DNA of 64,000 nt from Gordius sp. MW1 (lineage: Eukaryota; Nematomorpha; Gordioida; Gordea; Gordiidae), in assembly GCA_964036665.1 (NCBI GenBank), contig OZ038530.1, forward strand, positions 14,727,001 to 14,791,000, given 5' to 3'. Both the position numbers and the translations under genes were made by a program. Positions 1-11,950 of the stretch are shown here, piece after piece (positions within the stretch are counted from its first letter, which is position 1; the number at the start of each line of letters is the position of its first letter). The notes beneath the pieces were generated by a model, which searched no databases, was not told where the DNA came from, and worked only from the letters and a program-made list of their open reading frames with translations.

Positions 1-1190
1 TTAAATAGTTTTATTGTAATTTATTTATATAGCAATGGTACAAGTTTCGTATGTATTATAAAATAATCAATGTTTTAATTGTTTGCCAACCGGATTTTGA
101 AATTCTGAACATCCTGTTTGGATTGTATTAAAATACAAATCAATACAAATTTGCCAATGGTAGCTAAATGCACAAGGTCACTTATTTTGGCTTAATTCCA
201 TATTTTTGCTACATTTTTGATTGCCTATGTTTAATAAATTAAGATTCTATAAGTCATAGCGGGACATTTATGTTTAACTCACAGTTGCATTAATTTCCTA
301 AACAACTTAGGTCGTATATTTATCAAAGTCCAGAAAAGCCTGGTCCGGCTACTCTACTTTTTATCATAATTACGAAAGTACATAATTAACTCATCGCTGG
401 TTTTGAGGGTTGATATGCCAAGACATGTTTAAATCATAAAATAAAGTTACTGTATAAATATGAAATTTTCAATTAATTGAAAATATCATAAAAATTAGTA
501 CAGTACTTGTATTTTGTATACTTATAGTTTACGAAATGTATTCTGGAGGCCTATGTCATATTGACCCAGTATAATTTGACCTAAGTGTTTATCATATCAT
601 TTTTATTTAAACATTGGAGATCGCAACATAATATATGTGAAAAAGATAATGTTTATAATTCTTTAGTTTCAAAATTATAACAATTTAAACAATAATTCCT
701 ATTGTTTTTTCCAGGCTATATATTTTAAATTTTTTTACAAAATAAAAGTGCCACTTGGTTTGATTTTATTGTAAAAAATCCAAAAAACTATACCGTTTAA
801 TATGCATAATTGTAATATGAATCTTAATTATTAAGTATTTTAAGGTATTCGGTACAAAAAATTTGCTTTGGGTGTCTTTTATTACGATAATTTTATATAT
901 TATACTATCCTTGGACTTAAATATGAGTAAAAGATAAATGATATGACGATGTTACCTTAGAATAGGTCAAAATAATAAAAATAAGGACTATTTAATAAGT
1001 AAACAAAATTATACCAAGACTAAAAATGTTTAAATTACTAATTAATTAAATAACAACCAATTTTTTAGCAAAAAAAAACCATCAATAGCTGAAATTTATA
1101 ACCGTTTGTAGTATTTGGTTATTTTAAATTAATCGTTTGTAATTTATTTTGATTTATCGTCTGTTTAAATTAACGTGAGAATCGAGTTCG
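1..1190. other. AT-rich intergenic DNA without a recognisable gene
   Basis: No open frame of note, no splice-consistent exon and no clear repeat was seen on either strand. Base composition is strongly AT with many short A and T runs. Confidence 0.6.
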
Positions 1191-1203
1191 TTCCGCTTCT
1201 GTT

Positions 1204-1440
1204 CACAATGCCAATCGTCCATAATGCCAATGCTTTAGACCGCCAATGGCTTAACCAATCAAAACAAAGTTAAGGGGTAGGGTTAGGGTTAAAGTTAGTG
1301 TTAGGGCTAGGGTTAGGGAATATTATAAGTACAATTAGTACACATAGATATAATATAATCATTATAATAGAATTAACTGTATAATGAGCTATTACTTAAA
1401 AATAATACAGTCATTGGCATTGTGGATGATTGGCATTATG
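1204..1440. repeat. MITE-like element with ~29-bp imperfect inverted ends
   Basis: The left end (1204-1232) and the reverse complement of the right end (1412-1440) match at 26 of 29 positions. Each end contains the word AATGCCAAT twice. The ~180-bp interior is non-coding and includes a telomere-like stretch. The outer border is uncertain because both flanks also hold GTTCGTTC-like words. No clear target duplication was found, so the superfamily is open. Confidence 0.6.
1273..1319 (+). repeat. Short degenerate TTAGGG-type repeat
   Basis: GGGTTAGGGTTA words with drifting spacers, about seven units, lie inside the MITE-like element. Shorter runs of the same word occur near 5717, 13617 and, reversed, near 16550 inside the composite repeats. 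This looks like interstitial low-complexity DNA rather than a chromosome end. Confidence 0.6.
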
Positions 1441-1455
1441 AATGGGATTCGTTCG

Positions 1456-3132
1456 TTCGTTCAAAATTTTACGATAAATTTTTCTAAAAATTAATTTAAT
1501 ATAAATAAATGTCTTATATTTTTTAATATAATGAATAGCCATGATAAAAAATAAAATTTTTATTTTGACAATATAATTATAAATCAATATAATCTGAAAC
1601 AGCGAATATAAAGATTATTTATTTATAAAAAAAATTTCTTATTGATTTTTCTCAAATTCCGGTTTGTTGGTATCATTTTTCGAAAAATCGGCGTAATTGT
1701 GGATGTGTATTTCCTCGAATAAATACGTGGCTTTAGATCCACTATTCTGACACTACTTTTAAATCCTCCAAATAATAATAGGATTTATTGTGTTCTAAGC
1801 AATTTTGTAACTATGATTTTAAACTACCGAATACTATTTATTTATTTAAATATCCGCGATAAAATGGATCCGCGAAATATCTTGTCTTTTAAATGTTACA
1901 TTTTTTCACTTTATTTATTTACTACGCAAAAAAAATAATTAAATATCTCTGATTGAAAGCGAGGTAATATATTAATTGCTAAATCATGGTAATAATAATA
2001 GATCTATTTATATCATAGAGATATTAACAATCTATTTATATCATAGAGATATTAACAAATATGAATCATCATGAACAGGAACGCGTATAACTAACTATAA
2101 GTAGTGTGGGGAAAATTTTAATACAAAAACCCTAAAAAATGAAAAAAAATATGTTTTGCCCCCCCCCCCCCCCTGTTTGAACTTAACTCAAATTAATACA
2201 GATGCTTATTAACAAATTTACACACAAATTTAAATTTGAGATTAGATTACTAGTTGAGATTGTGTTTGTGTAGTCATCATTTATTTCCTATTACTAATTT
2301 TTTTGGTCGCAGGAAAAATTTTGAATAGTCAAGTTTCTTTTTTTTTGGTCGCAGGAAAATTTTTGAATAGTCAAGTTTTTTTTTGGTCCCAGGAAAATTT
2401 TTGAATAGTCAAGCAAAAAAATTAATATGCCCCCCCCCCCCTAATTCAAACCCTGGGTACGCCCATGAATATTAGAAAAGATATCTAAAACTAGATAACG
2501 AGCACAGATAATCATTTTAGTCATTATTTAAAATCGTTTAACCATCATGTGTAAATAACTAGATACTAGTATCTCGATATCGTCTCATCTTGGTCTTGAA
2601 AGCAAAATTTAGGCTTAGATTAGGGCATTAAAATTCGATGGGAAATATAGTTTTGCTAAATTCATTATAAATTAATATTTTTGATGGGACAATGATGTTT
2701 AACAGGTATTTTCTTAACTATGAAAAAATATGCTGAATTTAAAGAGGTTGTAGACTTTCATTCCCTACCTCCCTTCCACAGGTACGCAAACTAATTCTAT
2801 TTAAATACCGACCTATATAAAAAACAATTTTGGTAATTGATTCATAAAGTAATCAAATTTTATAGATATTCTCTTATTTGAATGTAGTATGGCCAAATCC
2901 GATTTCAAGGAAGTAGTCAGGATTATAATTAAAGGGGAGGCGAAATAGAAAGTGGCAAAATATTGATCTTGGAAAATTTCCCTAATTTCGCTAAATATTC
3001 AAAAAAATTTGGCTTTATGGAGCCCTCTGACTACGACGATATTAATTTCAAGCTAAAAATAGCTTAATCGAAATTTACTCGAAATAACAATTCATTCAAT
3101 TGTGTAAAACAAAATCGTTAATAAGAATTGAT
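1456..3132. other. AT-rich intergenic DNA with small tandem repeats and C runs
   Basis: No gene seen. A 28-bp unit is duplicated exactly in tandem at 2003-2030 and 2031-2058. Three copies of a ~38-bp unit containing TTTTTTGGTCGCAGGAAAA lie at 2299-2414. Homopolymer C runs lie near 2160 and 2431, and GGGTACGCCCATGA at about 2454-2467 resembles the terminus of the GGCGTAGCC MITE family. Related GGTC-GCAGGAAAA units recur, reversed, near 43290-43360. Confidence 0.6.
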
Positions 3133-4806
3133 TCAGGAATATGACAATGTGTATGGTTCGTATTCCGTGTTGTAACAGGTTCCCCATGGTAAACAATATT
3201 TTTTGCAAGTACCCCTACCCTTGTGATAATACCACCAATCTATAATATTAGAGTAGTTCTTCTTACGCCTATTAAGGCTCGGAGAATGAAGTAAATCACA
3301 TAGATCGCACATGGCTTTGGCTGTTACGTAAAAGGGGTAGGTCGGGGACACGACCATAGATTTTTCCTTGATAGCTCGCATTTTGAGACCGATAAATTGG
3401 GCATAAAGATTCGGATCCGACATCAATTTCATCAAATACCGAGCTAGTTCCTTTGGTGTGGCATAGTCACCTACATCTATATACGTCCCGGGTGGAGCGA
3501 ATGTTCTATAATTGGAACCACCAAATACTATGGGAACTATATCTAGAGGTAACGTTTCGAAGAATTTTTCGCTCACATAATCGTCGCACAAACTATTTTC
3601 GAGAGCTAAGTAAAAGTGGTAAGTCGATTCCAGCATCCTGTAGCAAGCGTTTCTGCTCAGGATTTCAAGCTCCATGCTGTAAGTGGCATTGGGTGTACCG
3701 TCGTTACTGTGTTTGTGACAGGATTTATGTGGAATTTCATTGGCCTGAAAACATTCACCGTACACGTCTATTGGTATGTACTTGACAAGTTCGCGATAGT
3801 ATAGCTCCCGCCCACTCCACGATTGACAGTTGGAGACGAACCAAGCAAGCACTTTAGTTTTGTTCAATTTTGGGTCCGCTGGTTCAAGAGCAAATTAGTA
3901 GAAATAACAAGATATTTTTATAAAGGTGTTCATGACTTCAATATTGCTGATGTGCTCTAATATATAATTGTTTTATATAGAAATATAAAGAATTCAAAAT
4001 AATTTCCTTTATAATATAGGTTTTAAAGACATGAATCTGAAAGGTGTTAAAAAAGTCTCAAAGCTTGAACACCTGACAAAGAAAATGTGATATTGTAAAT
4101 TACTTTATAACTCTATTGCTTTTGATTAAGAAAATTATAACGTTTAAAATTAATTTAGGCTTCGTCTAAATTTTAAAACTATATTTAATTTACCAGCTAC
4201 AGGTGAAGGCACGACTTCGTTTATGTGAGGAAATTTGATCCCATTTCTACTAGAAAAAGCGGTGCCATTTGGCATAGTGACTTCAACGTGCCCGTAGCCC
4301 CAGTATACATCCGAATCTCGAAGGTAGGTCATAGTCAGGTTAAATGCGTGGGGTGGAAATAGGTTAAGGTGTAGGTCTACACGGGTCGGTGGCTCCTTGC
4401 TAGCGAAAATCCACAATTGTCTCGCGTACCTAATCAGGGGAAAATTTATGTTGTCCGCTTCAAAAGTTGGCACGTGAAATAAAATAGCGTCAGCACTGGA
4501 TAATAATTCCAAGTCGGAATCAGTCGTTTTTGTGCTCGCAATTCTTTTCATCGTTGAGCATCGTGTTTCGGAACAACCGTAACGAATGAAGGGTTTAGAT
4601 CCGTAGCCAAAATTCCAATCTGGGGCATACCACATATTGTTCCAGTATAGGATCTTTTTAAAATTATTCCTGCCAGTCAAGATTTGTTCTGCGGGTTTTT
4701 TAAGGAATAATTTGTTTGGGTTTATAACGATCCAATATGACAAAGCAATAACGGTAGCGAGACATGCTATAACGCTTTTAGCTAAAGTGCCTGCGCTCAA
4801 TCGCAT
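3133..4806 (-). CDS. Alpha-1,3-fucosyltransferase (GT10), two exons
   Basis: Predicted to transfer fucose from GDP-fucose to N-acetylglucosamine of N- or O-glycans in the Golgi. Exon 1 is 4806-4194 and exon 2 is 3878-3133, stop included. The 315-bp intron begins GTAAAT and ends AACCAG, and both borders are phase 1. The spliced frame has 452 residues, typical for the family. Residues ~11-28 form one hydrophobic signal anchor after a short N-terminus (type II membrane protein), followed by the GT10 N-terminal domain. The C-terminal domain has AWFVSNC (~216), the donor-site motif FYLALENSLCDDYVSEKFF (~293-311), FGG and PPGTYIDV. A C-terminal CDLC pair and later cysteines match the usual disulphide region. 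NATYS, NLTM, NGTA and NYSN are possible glycosylation sites. No damage is visible. The subtype (FucTC-like in arthropods) is inferred. Confidence 0.9.
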
Positions 4807-5486
4807 TTATTTAAAAGCATCTAAGGTGATTAAGAATTATTTTGTCTCGACAAATAAATATAATGAAATCAAATAAAAATCAGGTATATTTTCAAATAGA
4901 CTAACAGAATGCAGTGTCCTTTATTCACAGTGTTTTTCTATTGATCAGCATTCAACAATACCATTCTTTATTGTAAGGACCGTGGTTACTACATGCTGAC
5001 CTCTATTCTGGGCGACAATTTGATTGAAAGCTATTATAAAATAAACCTATTTTATTACTTTATTGCTTTTTAAACTCAACTTAGTTTTTTAATAGATGAT
5101 CCAATAAATACAAACCTTTAGAGCCAATTTTTCTAAATTAACTAGATCATGTTCAAAATAATCATTTTGTAAAGCCCACATTCTATTGCTTTTCAAATTT
5201 TAGCCTCTTTTTGCTGGCAATAATCATTTTTTGTTTAATAAATTTTACTCGTTATTTTTTAAATATACGGTACACATACCACATTAATACATTTTTGCAA
5301 AAAAATTATTGCAAAAACCTATTTATTTATATACCTAAATCAATAAAGCTTATTGTTTAAGTTTGAATAATTATATTAATATAAATTTGTAAGCATTTAA
5401 ATTGTTGCAAAAAACATTGTACGATATAACAATTTATTTATTAATAAAATATACTTTTTTACATAATAATATCAATTACATACTAT
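4807..5486. other. Upstream flank of the fucosyltransferase, no gene
   Basis: AT-rich sequence that probably contains the promoter and 5' leader of the minus-strand fucosyltransferase. No TATA box or initiator could be called with confidence. No repeat was recognised until the composite repeat starts near 5487. Confidence 0.45.
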
Positions 5487-6990
5487 AACTCGGGCCTTCG
5501 GCCCTCGTGGGAAGGGGGAGAAGGAAAGGGAAGAGGGGAAGGGAAGGGGGGACGACTCATCTGTACTTCGTATAAATGTATCATATTTGCTATGCAATTT
5601 ATGGGCGAGAAAGGTGGGAAGGGGCGAGAATGCCTATAGGGGGGTATTAAATGCCTAATGATTAATTAATTATTTATACAAATTTTCCATTTATAGGCAA
5701 AATGTAATATAGGCAAGGGTTAGGGTTAGATTAGTGTTTGCATCTAGTTGCGTATTACATTAGTTTTTATGGCCTTTAGTGATTATGGGTCTAACAAACA
5801 TTATATTATAAAACATTACAATGTTAAGAATTTGCAGAATTGTTGGGAGAAATTTTTTGTTGAATTTGAACAATTTTTAATTAAAAAAATCAAAAATTTT
5901 GCCAATGGTCATTTTTTCTCTATTAGTCAGTACCAACAGATACTCTATAAGTCAATGATAGCCAAAAAAACGGAAAAAAAATTTTGATGCTCACTTTGGC
6001 CAATGGTCATTTTTTTCCATTGGTCAGCAGCCAGCACACGGTAAAAGTGGATATAAATTCATAAGAGTAAAAACAACGAAAAAAAAATTTTCAAATCACA
6101 TTTTGGCCAATGGTCATTTTTTTCCATTGGTCAGCAGCCAGGACACGGTAATAGTGGATATAAATTCATAATAGTCAAAAAAAAAAACGAAAAAAAAGTT
6201 TTCGAATTACATTTTGGCCAATGGTCATTTTATTCCATTGGTCAGCAGCCAGCGGACGGCCAAAAAGTCATAATAGCAATGGTAGGAACAGGAACAATCA
6301 TAATAGCCAAAAAAACGAAAAAAATAATTTCGATTCACATTTTGGCCAATGGCCATCGGTCAGGAGCCAGCGGACGGCCAAAAAGTCATAATAGCAATGG
6401 TAGTAACAGGAACAATCATAATAGTCAAAAAAAACGAAAAAATAAACTCGGATTCACATTTTGGCCAATGGTCATTTTTTTCATTGGTCAGCAGCCAGCG
6501 GACGGCCAAAAAGTCTTATTATCAATGATAGTAACAAGAACAATCATAAGAGTCAAAAAAAACTCCGGGATTCTAACCCAAAAACTAGTTAAATTGCATA
6601 GCAATTAAAAGTAAACAACTTTTATTTATGTTTATTATATAATAAAATGAAACAATAATAGAACAAGCGGACGGCCAAAAAGTTATATTAACAATGGTAG
6701 TAACAGGAAAAATATATAAACGAATAGATATACTTATGCATTAATTTAACGTAGCAATTAAAACCCGACCCCGCCCGAAAGCGAGGGAGATAGAGATGAG
6801 GGGTGGGGCACCTCTTATGCATTAATTTAAAAAATAACACAGTGAGGGAGATAGAGATGAGGGGTGGGGCACCTCTTTCTCAGCATTAATTTAAAAAATC
6901 GATAACCTAATATACCCAATGCAAATAGATAGGGAGGGTAGACAACGGACAACTAAAAAACGAGCCCATAAATTGCATAGCAATTAATAA
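5487..6990 (+). repeat. Composite hairpin-unit repeat, copy A
   Basis: Non-coding element of a family seen again at 13103-16815. In order: a GGGCCTTCGGCCC hairpin with a purine-rich tract (5490-5560); a ~400-bp constant block; at least five diverged hairpin units of about 100 bp (5985-6540), each with CCAATGG and CCATTGG arms and a GGCCAA word at the outer edge; a block with GGGATTCTAACCC; and two copies of a GAGGGAGATAGAGATGAGGG block (6780-6890). It ends with GAGCCCATAAATTGCATAGC, a right terminus of the family. Open frames here are low-complexity shadows that follow the repeat unit. Confidence 0.8.
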
Positions 6991-7237
6991 AAAATATAAC
7001 AAATGTAATTTTTAAATTGAATTTGTTGGAAAATATACTATGTAGGGCTCGGGTTGGGCTTGAAATTGAGAGCGATAGTACACGAACGAAGGGAAAGGCC
7101 AAGACTTAACTGGTGTATCGTAAACATTTCCACGCCTACCGACTCCGCCGTCGCAATCGATACTATACAAGTTCGGGCAAAACAAATATAAACATTAGGC
7201 GCGGATTATGGTAGGTTAATGGAAAGCAAGAAGACTC

Positions 7238-7612
7238 TGAAGTGGTTTACTTCATTAATTAGAAGTAATCTAGTTTATTCTAGTGTAAAGTATATGCGAA
7301 AAAATGAATAATAAAAATGTTAGTTTTAAAGGTTGTGCTTATGTAGCTGCGCGAGCCCATTATCATTTGAATAATCAGGCGATGGTTGAATACAAGCGAG
7401 GGGCTATTAAAATAAAAATAACGTGATGGTTAAGTACAAGCGAGGGGCTATTAAAATAAAAATCACGTGATGGTTAAGTACAAGCGAGGGGCTATTAAAA
7501 TAAAAATCACGTGATGGTTAAGTACAAGCGAGGGGCTATTAAATAAAGTAACGTGTTAGAATTCGCCTAGACGGGGTCAAGGGAAAGTAGCGTGCGAAAG
7601 AGCCTCTACAAC
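7238..7612 (-). repeat. 3' LTR of the CsRn1-type element
   Basis: Matches 11594-11950. The block 7297-7612 is identical in both LTRs, including about four tandem 44-bp units containing AAGTACAAGCGAGGGGC. The 7238-7296 edge is only loosely similar to its partner and is about 20 bp longer. Confidence 0.85.
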
Positions 7613-7643
7613 TATCCTCGGGGCTCCACTCGGAGAGTTGTGG

Positions 7644-10600
7644 CTAGTGTTGTAGTTTATAGCGCCAATGCACGTGCCTTCCTCTCGATGTGATGTATGG
7701 GTTTTCTTTTGATTTTGTTAGGTCTGGGTCGGAGTTAGCTGGTCCGGCGATGTCGTTGGAGGGACAAACTTTGGGTGGATTTACATTTTCGGTATCCGTA
7801 AGCGGCTGAGTTGAAGTATCTAAATATGCAGGTTTCAATCGCTCGATCGAAACTGAGTCAGCTTTTCCGTTTTTTTCAATAATGAAATATTTAGCATGTT
7901 TGGACTTTACTCTGAACGGGCCGTCATATGGTGGCACCAAACTTTTTCGAACGAAATCATTACGGATAAAAACGTATTTACAGTCCTTAAGAAGTGAAGT
8001 TGTACTCGCATTTGTCAATTGTGTCCTGACTTTTTTAAAAGGTAAATGGTAAAAATGTTGTTTTAGGCATTTAATAAATTCGGAGGCGCTATGAGGTGTT
8101 CTTGAGTTCGTGAAAAATTCGCCGGGAAGTCTAAGTGTAGTGCCATAAACTAATTCGGCTGGAGTGCAACCTAAGTCTTCCTTGATTGTGGTTCGAATGC
8201 CAAGCAAAATTAATGGTAAGAGCTCATCCCATTTGTTTGTGTCACCTTGTGCCATCAAGGAACTTTTCAACTGTCGATGAAATCTCTCAATCATGCCGTT
8301 GGCTTGTGGATGATAGGCAGTGGTTGTGATGTGATTTACTCCAAGGAGTTGCGTGAGATTCCGAAATAATTGGGACTCAAACTGGGGACCTCTATCTGTT
8401 GTGAGGCTTGATGGTACTCCGAGGTCAGCTATCCAATACTTGATCAGAGCTTTTGCAACCGTTTGGGCTGAGGTGTCACGGATCGGCATGGCGACAGGCC
8501 ATCGTGTGAAACGGTCAATAATGGTGAGTAAGGGGGTATATCCATTCGACGGTGGTAGTGGACGAACGAGATCGACGTGGATGTGGCTAAATCGAGCGTC
8601 AGGTTCAGCAAATGTGCCTAAAGGGGCTTTTATGTGACGATGAATCTTCGATTTTTGACAAGCAACGCATGATTTGGCCCATTTCCTTACATCCATATTG
8701 ATAGAGGGCCAAACATATCGACGTGAAATCAGCTTAAGTGTTGCACGCGTACCAGGGTGTGATAAGTTGTGGAAGTTATCAAAAATTACGCGTCTGAGTG
8801 AAGTTGGAACGAGTGGTCGAGGTGAGGTTGTGGACATGTCGCATTGCACGGTCAAATCAGAGCCAGGTATAGGAAGTTGCGTTAATTTTAGGGACTTTAG
8901 GTCCTGAAATGCCGACTTTTCTTCCATCTGAGCCAAAGCTAACCTTTCTACTAGGGGCCTGTCTTTAAAATCAACGGAATCAATATCAGACCTTGAGAGG
9001 GTGTCAGCGACTACATTTGATTTGCCAGCTATATATTGGAGATCGGTAGTATATTGCGAAATATAGTCTAACTGTCTAATCTCCCGCGGGGAGTATTTGT
9101 CGATAGGCGTACTGAAAGCATAAGTTAGTGGCTTGTGGTCTGTATAAATAGTGAATTCATGACCTTCTAAAAGATGGCGGTAATGGCGGATTGTTAAATA
9201 TATTGCTAATAATTCGCGACCGAATGCACTGTATCGTTGTTGAGTTTTTGTTAGCTTTTGGGAAAAAAAGGCCAAAGGCAGCGTATTACCGTTAGTTGTT
9301 TGATGTAATACGGCTCCTACAGCTGAGTTGGAGGCGTCGGTGGTGATTGAGAGTTGAGCGTCTTTTTGAAGATGAAAGAGAGGCACGACATTGCTTAAAG
9401 CGAGTTTGGCGTTGTTAAAAGCAGTCGAAGCTTCCGGGGTGCAGGAAATTGTCTTCTTTGAACCGTCGAGCAAATCGGTGAGAGGTTTGAGTAAATCGGC
9501 ACACATCGGAATAAACCGTCTATAAAAATTAATCATCCCTAAGAAGCGTCTCAACTGAGTCATCGAAGTAGGCTGTGGGAAATTGAGGATTGCTTCCACC
9601 TTGTCCTGAAGGGATGACAATCCTTGAGGGGTGATTTTGTGTCCCAAAAAATTAATTTCGTTTTGGCACCATACGCATCTATCCTGACTGATTTTAATAC
9701 CAAAAGACTTGAGTGTTTCAAAAACCAGTCTAATATGGTTGTGGTGTTCATCAATGGAAGAACTCGCGATGAGTACGTCGTCAAGGTAAACAAAAACAAA
9801 GTCAAGTTCTCTAAAAACTTGGTCCATAAAGCGTTGAAACGTCTGGGCAGCGTTGCGAAGGCCAAATGGCATGCGAAGAAATTCAAAAAGACCGAACGGG
9901 GTTGTGATGGCGGTTTTAGAAATATTTTCGGGGGCCATTGGAATTTGGTGGTATGCCCTGACTAAGTCGATCGTTGAGAATACTGTTTTATTGCAAAGGG
10001 TCAGCGCAAAATCATGGAGGTGGGGAAGGGGATAACAGTCGGGAATTGTACGACTGTTGAGCATGCGATAGTCGCCACAAGGTCTCCAATCTCCCGCGGC
10101 CTTCTTGGGTACCATGTGCAGGGGTGAGGACCAGTCACTGTTAGAGGAACGGATTATACCAAGTTCGAGCATGTGAGTAAATTCGTCTCGGGCAATCTTA
10201 AGCTTGGCCGGGAAGAGTCTCCTTGGTTTTGAGCGAACCGGGGGGCCGTTGGTGTGGATATGGTGTTGAGTGCTATGAGTTACTTGAGCCTTATAATCAG
10301 AAGGGGACACTATGGAGGCATACTTCTGAAGTAATGATTTGATGGGGTAGGTGCCAATTATCCCAACTTGTATGTTGATTGACGTAGCGAGTGTAGCCTT
10401 GCCTGCAGATGTTAATGTCGTTTGAGTGTCGAAAAGCTGCTTCTTTTTTATATCAACTACTAGATGGTAGTGATTAAGAAAATCGGCTCCGATGATTGGC
10501 TGTTTAACGTCTGCTATTGTAAAAATCCATCTTAATTCTTTGCGTAGGCCGAGGTCCAAAGTGAAAAGCTTTTGGCCATATGTTTTGATAGGGGTAGAAT

Positions 10601-10943
10601 TGGCGGCCTGAAGTTGCACATATGAAGGGGTCAAGGAATGGTCTCGAGAAAGCGGAATAACGGAGATTTCCGCGCCTGTGTCAATGAGAAATCGCTGACC
10701 CGTGGATTTGTCGAATATGTAAAATAGGCGACTAAGTTTTAGACCAAGTCCAGGCGTCGCCATCCCTGGGTGGTCTACTAGTTTGTCGAGGGGGGGGGGG
10801 GGGGTTAAATGCGCAAGGTTGCACGCATTTGAGCGCCTTGTCTTTAAAGCGGTAATGGTACCAACAAAGTATATTTGGTTGAATATGCGCGCTAGGGTGG
10901 CGAACGGTAGAGGGATTGCGGCGTCTCGAGTTGGAACGATCAC
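7644..10943 (-). CDS. pol: Pol polyprotein of the CsRn1-type element
   Basis: A single 1099-residue frame encodes the enzymes of a Ty3/gypsy element. Aspartic protease comes first ([10 protein letters not shown], residues 88-97). Reverse transcriptase follows (~240-480; [15 protein letters not shown], and YLDD at 386-389). Then RNase H (TDAS ~540, TDHKPLTYA ~600), an integrase HHCC zinc region (~705-745, SHPG and CVACQKSK), and the integrase catalytic core ([14 protein letters not shown]). The length and order are normal for the clade. The gag region lies upstream in another frame and overlaps it, as is usual in LTR elements. The product would copy element RNA and insert the cDNA. The fossil status of the locus is not certain, because this frame is long and open. 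Confidence 0.92.
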   Translation of the reverse strand: MIVPTRDAAIPLPFATLARIFNQIYFVGTITALKTRRSNACNLAHLTPPPPLDKLVDHPGMATPGLGLKLSRLFYIFDKSTGQRFLIDTGAEISVIPLSRDHSLTPSYVQLQAANSTPIKTYGQKLFTLDLGLRKELRWIFTIADVKQPIIGADFLNHYHLVVDIKKKQLFDTQTTLTSAGKATLATSINIQVGIIGTYPIKSLLQKYASIVSPSDYKAQVTHSTQHHIHTNGPPVRSKPRRLFPAKLKIARDEFTHMLELGIIRSSNSDWSSPLHMVPKKAAGDWRPCGDYRMLNSRTIPDCYPLPHLHDFALTLCNKTVFSTIDLVRAYHQIPMAPENISKTAITTPFGLFEFLRMPFGLRNAAQTFQRFMDQVFRELDFVFVYLDDVLIASSSIDEHHNHIRLVFETLKSFGIKISQDRCVWCQNEINFLGHKITPQGLSSLQDKVEAILNFPQPTSMTQLRRFLGMINFYRRFIPMCADLLKPLTDLLDGSKKTISCTPEASTAFNNAKLALSNVVPLFHLQKDAQLSITTDASNSAVGAVLHQTTNGNTLPLAFFSQKLTKTQQRYSAFGRELLAIYLTIRHYRHLLEGHEFTIYTDHKPLTYAFSTPIDKYSPREIRQLDYISQYTTDLQYIAGKSNVVADTLSRSDIDSVDFKDRPLVERLALAQMEEKSAFQDLKSLKLTQLPIPGSDLTVQCDMSTTSPRPLVPTSLRRVIFDNFHNLSHPGTRATLKLISRRYVWPSINMDVRKWAKSCVACQKSKIHRHIKAPLGTFAEPDARFSHIHVDLVRPLPPSNGYTPLLTIIDRFTRWPVAMPIRDTSAQTVAKALIKYWIADLGVPSSLTTDRGPQFESQLFRNLTQLLGVNHITTTAYHPQANGMIERFHRQLKSSLMAQGDTNKWDELLPLILLGIRTTIKEDLGCTPAELVYGTTLRLPGEFFTNSRTPHSASEFIKCLKQHFYHLPFKKVRTQLTNASTTSLLKDCKYVFIRNDFVRKSLVPPYDGPFRVKSKHAKYFIIEKNGKADSVSIERLKPAYLDTSTQPLTDTENVNPPKVCPSNDIAGPANSDPDLTKSKENPYITSRGRHVHWRYKLQH

Positions 10944-11578
10944 GTGGCCTATTGATTGAGATTTTTAAATTTTGTACCTCCTGTGTGAGTTTTGCAATCA
11001 TCTCCCTAAGCCGAGTCGATTCACTTCCGTGACTACATTTACAATTGGACATGTGGAGTTGTGGTAGGTCTCTACAATTTTGTCCGCAGTTTCGGAAATT
11101 TGGAGAGGGACTGCTCGTCAGAAACAATTGCCAAAATGCCGGTCATGTTTTTTGGACGTTTTTCTAACCAAAGTTCTTTAAGAACTCGTTCATCCATGGA
11201 ATTCGTTCCCAGAAGATTTTTCATGAAACGCAGAAGCTGGGATGGGGTGCGATCTCCTAATTCGACAGTTGTGAGAAGAGCACGAAGTCTAGCAGAATCG
11301 GATTGGCTAGTGCGGTCTATGATGGCTGCTTTCATGGTTGTATAGGGTAAAATGTCGGGCATATTTTGTAGGATGTCTTGAATTTCGATGGTTATTTCCA
11401 GTGGCAAGGCTTCTATTAAGTACCCAACTTTGGTAGCTTCGCTTTTTATCTTTCTTACCAAGAAAAGAGCCTCTATTTGGATGAACCATGAGCGGGGGTT
11501 TATATTGTTAAACTGTGGCAGTTTAAAATATGTGGCATTTTCGCTTTTAACCTCCATATCAGATGGTTGCGTGGACAT
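10732..11578 (-). CDS. gag: Gag region of the CsRn1-type element
   Basis: The first part (start 11578) has the look of a CsRn1-clade gag: an aromatic [15 protein letters not shown] opening, a helical region, [12 protein letters not shown], and [18 protein letters not shown], which parallels the conserved LGDRKPS segment. The nucleocapsid part further on carries [14 protein letters not shown] with PC after it, the atypical Cys-His box of this clade. It is read in more than one frame in the window. Gag would form the particle that packages element RNA. It directly follows the primer-binding site, as expected. Confidence 0.8.
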
Positions 11579-11582
11579 TTTT

Positions 11583-11591
11583 GGGTCACCA
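11583..11591 (-). other. Primer-binding site matching tRNA-Trp
   Basis: On the minus strand the sequence just inside the 5' LTR reads TGGTGACCC, complementary to the 3' end of eukaryotic tRNA-Trp including CCA. It lies two bases inside the LTR border and a few bases before the gag start. tRNA-Trp priming is known for the CsRn1 clade. Confidence 0.75.
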
Positions 11592-11593
11592 AA

Positions 11594-11950
11594 TGAAGTA
11601 GTTTTATTTCATTATTTAGAAGAGATACTTATTGCAAAAAAATGAATAATAAAAATGTTAGTTTTAAAGGTTGTGCTTATGTAGCTGCGCGAGCCCATTA
11701 TCATTTGAATAATCAGGCGATGGTTGAATACAAGCGAGGGGCTATTAAAATAAAAATAACGTGATGGTTAAGTACAAGCGAGGGGCTATTAAAATAAAAA
11801 TCACGTGATGGTTAAGTACAAGCGAGGGGCTATTAAAATAAAAATCACGTGATGGTTAAGTACAAGCGAGGGGCTATTAAATAAAGTAACGTGTTAGAAT
11901 TCGCCTAGACGGGGTCAAGGGAAAGTAGCGTGCGAAAGAGCCTCTACAAC
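11594..11950 (-). repeat. 5' LTR of the CsRn1-type element
   Basis: Carries the same 44-bp tandem units and 316-bp identical block as the 3' LTR. It is followed on the element's inner side by the primer-binding site. The segment 11594-11633 differs from its 3' LTR counterpart much more than the rest does. Confidence 0.85.

Larger units (their letters stand above)
7238..11950 (-). mobile_element. Ty3/gypsy LTR retrotransposon, CsRn1-type, nearly whole
   Basis: A 4.7-kb element on the minus strand with long terminal repeats at both ends, a primer-binding site matching the tRNA-Trp 3' end, a gag region and a long pol frame. A CWYH...C...C box in gag, the tRNA-Trp primer and RT motifs such as [19 protein letters not shown] are established marks of the CsRn1 clade. 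It looks close to whole, with few or no breaks. Most of the two LTRs (about 316 bp) is identical, which implies a recent insertion, although one edge of the LTR differs. No convincing target duplication was seen. The right border abuts a GGGCGTAGCTAG word of the local MITE family. Confidence 0.88.

Noticed and set aside
1273-1319. Telomere or chromosome end
   Set aside because: Only a handful of degenerate TTAGGG-like words, with ordinary sequence on both sides. It is interstitial and lies inside a MITE-like element.
5748-6608. Recurring open frames in the composite repeats (for example the MRITLVFMAFSDYGSN frame, also at 13651 and reversed at 16108)
   Set aside because: The frames follow the repeat unit, appear on both strands, are full of N/K/F low-complexity stretches and differ between copies by frame-changing lengths. 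They are repeat shadows, not a gene.
8353-10035. Plus-strand frames opposite the CsRn1-type pol
   Set aside because: They are antisense shadows of a 1099-residue frame with unmistakable protease, RT, RNase H and integrase motifs.
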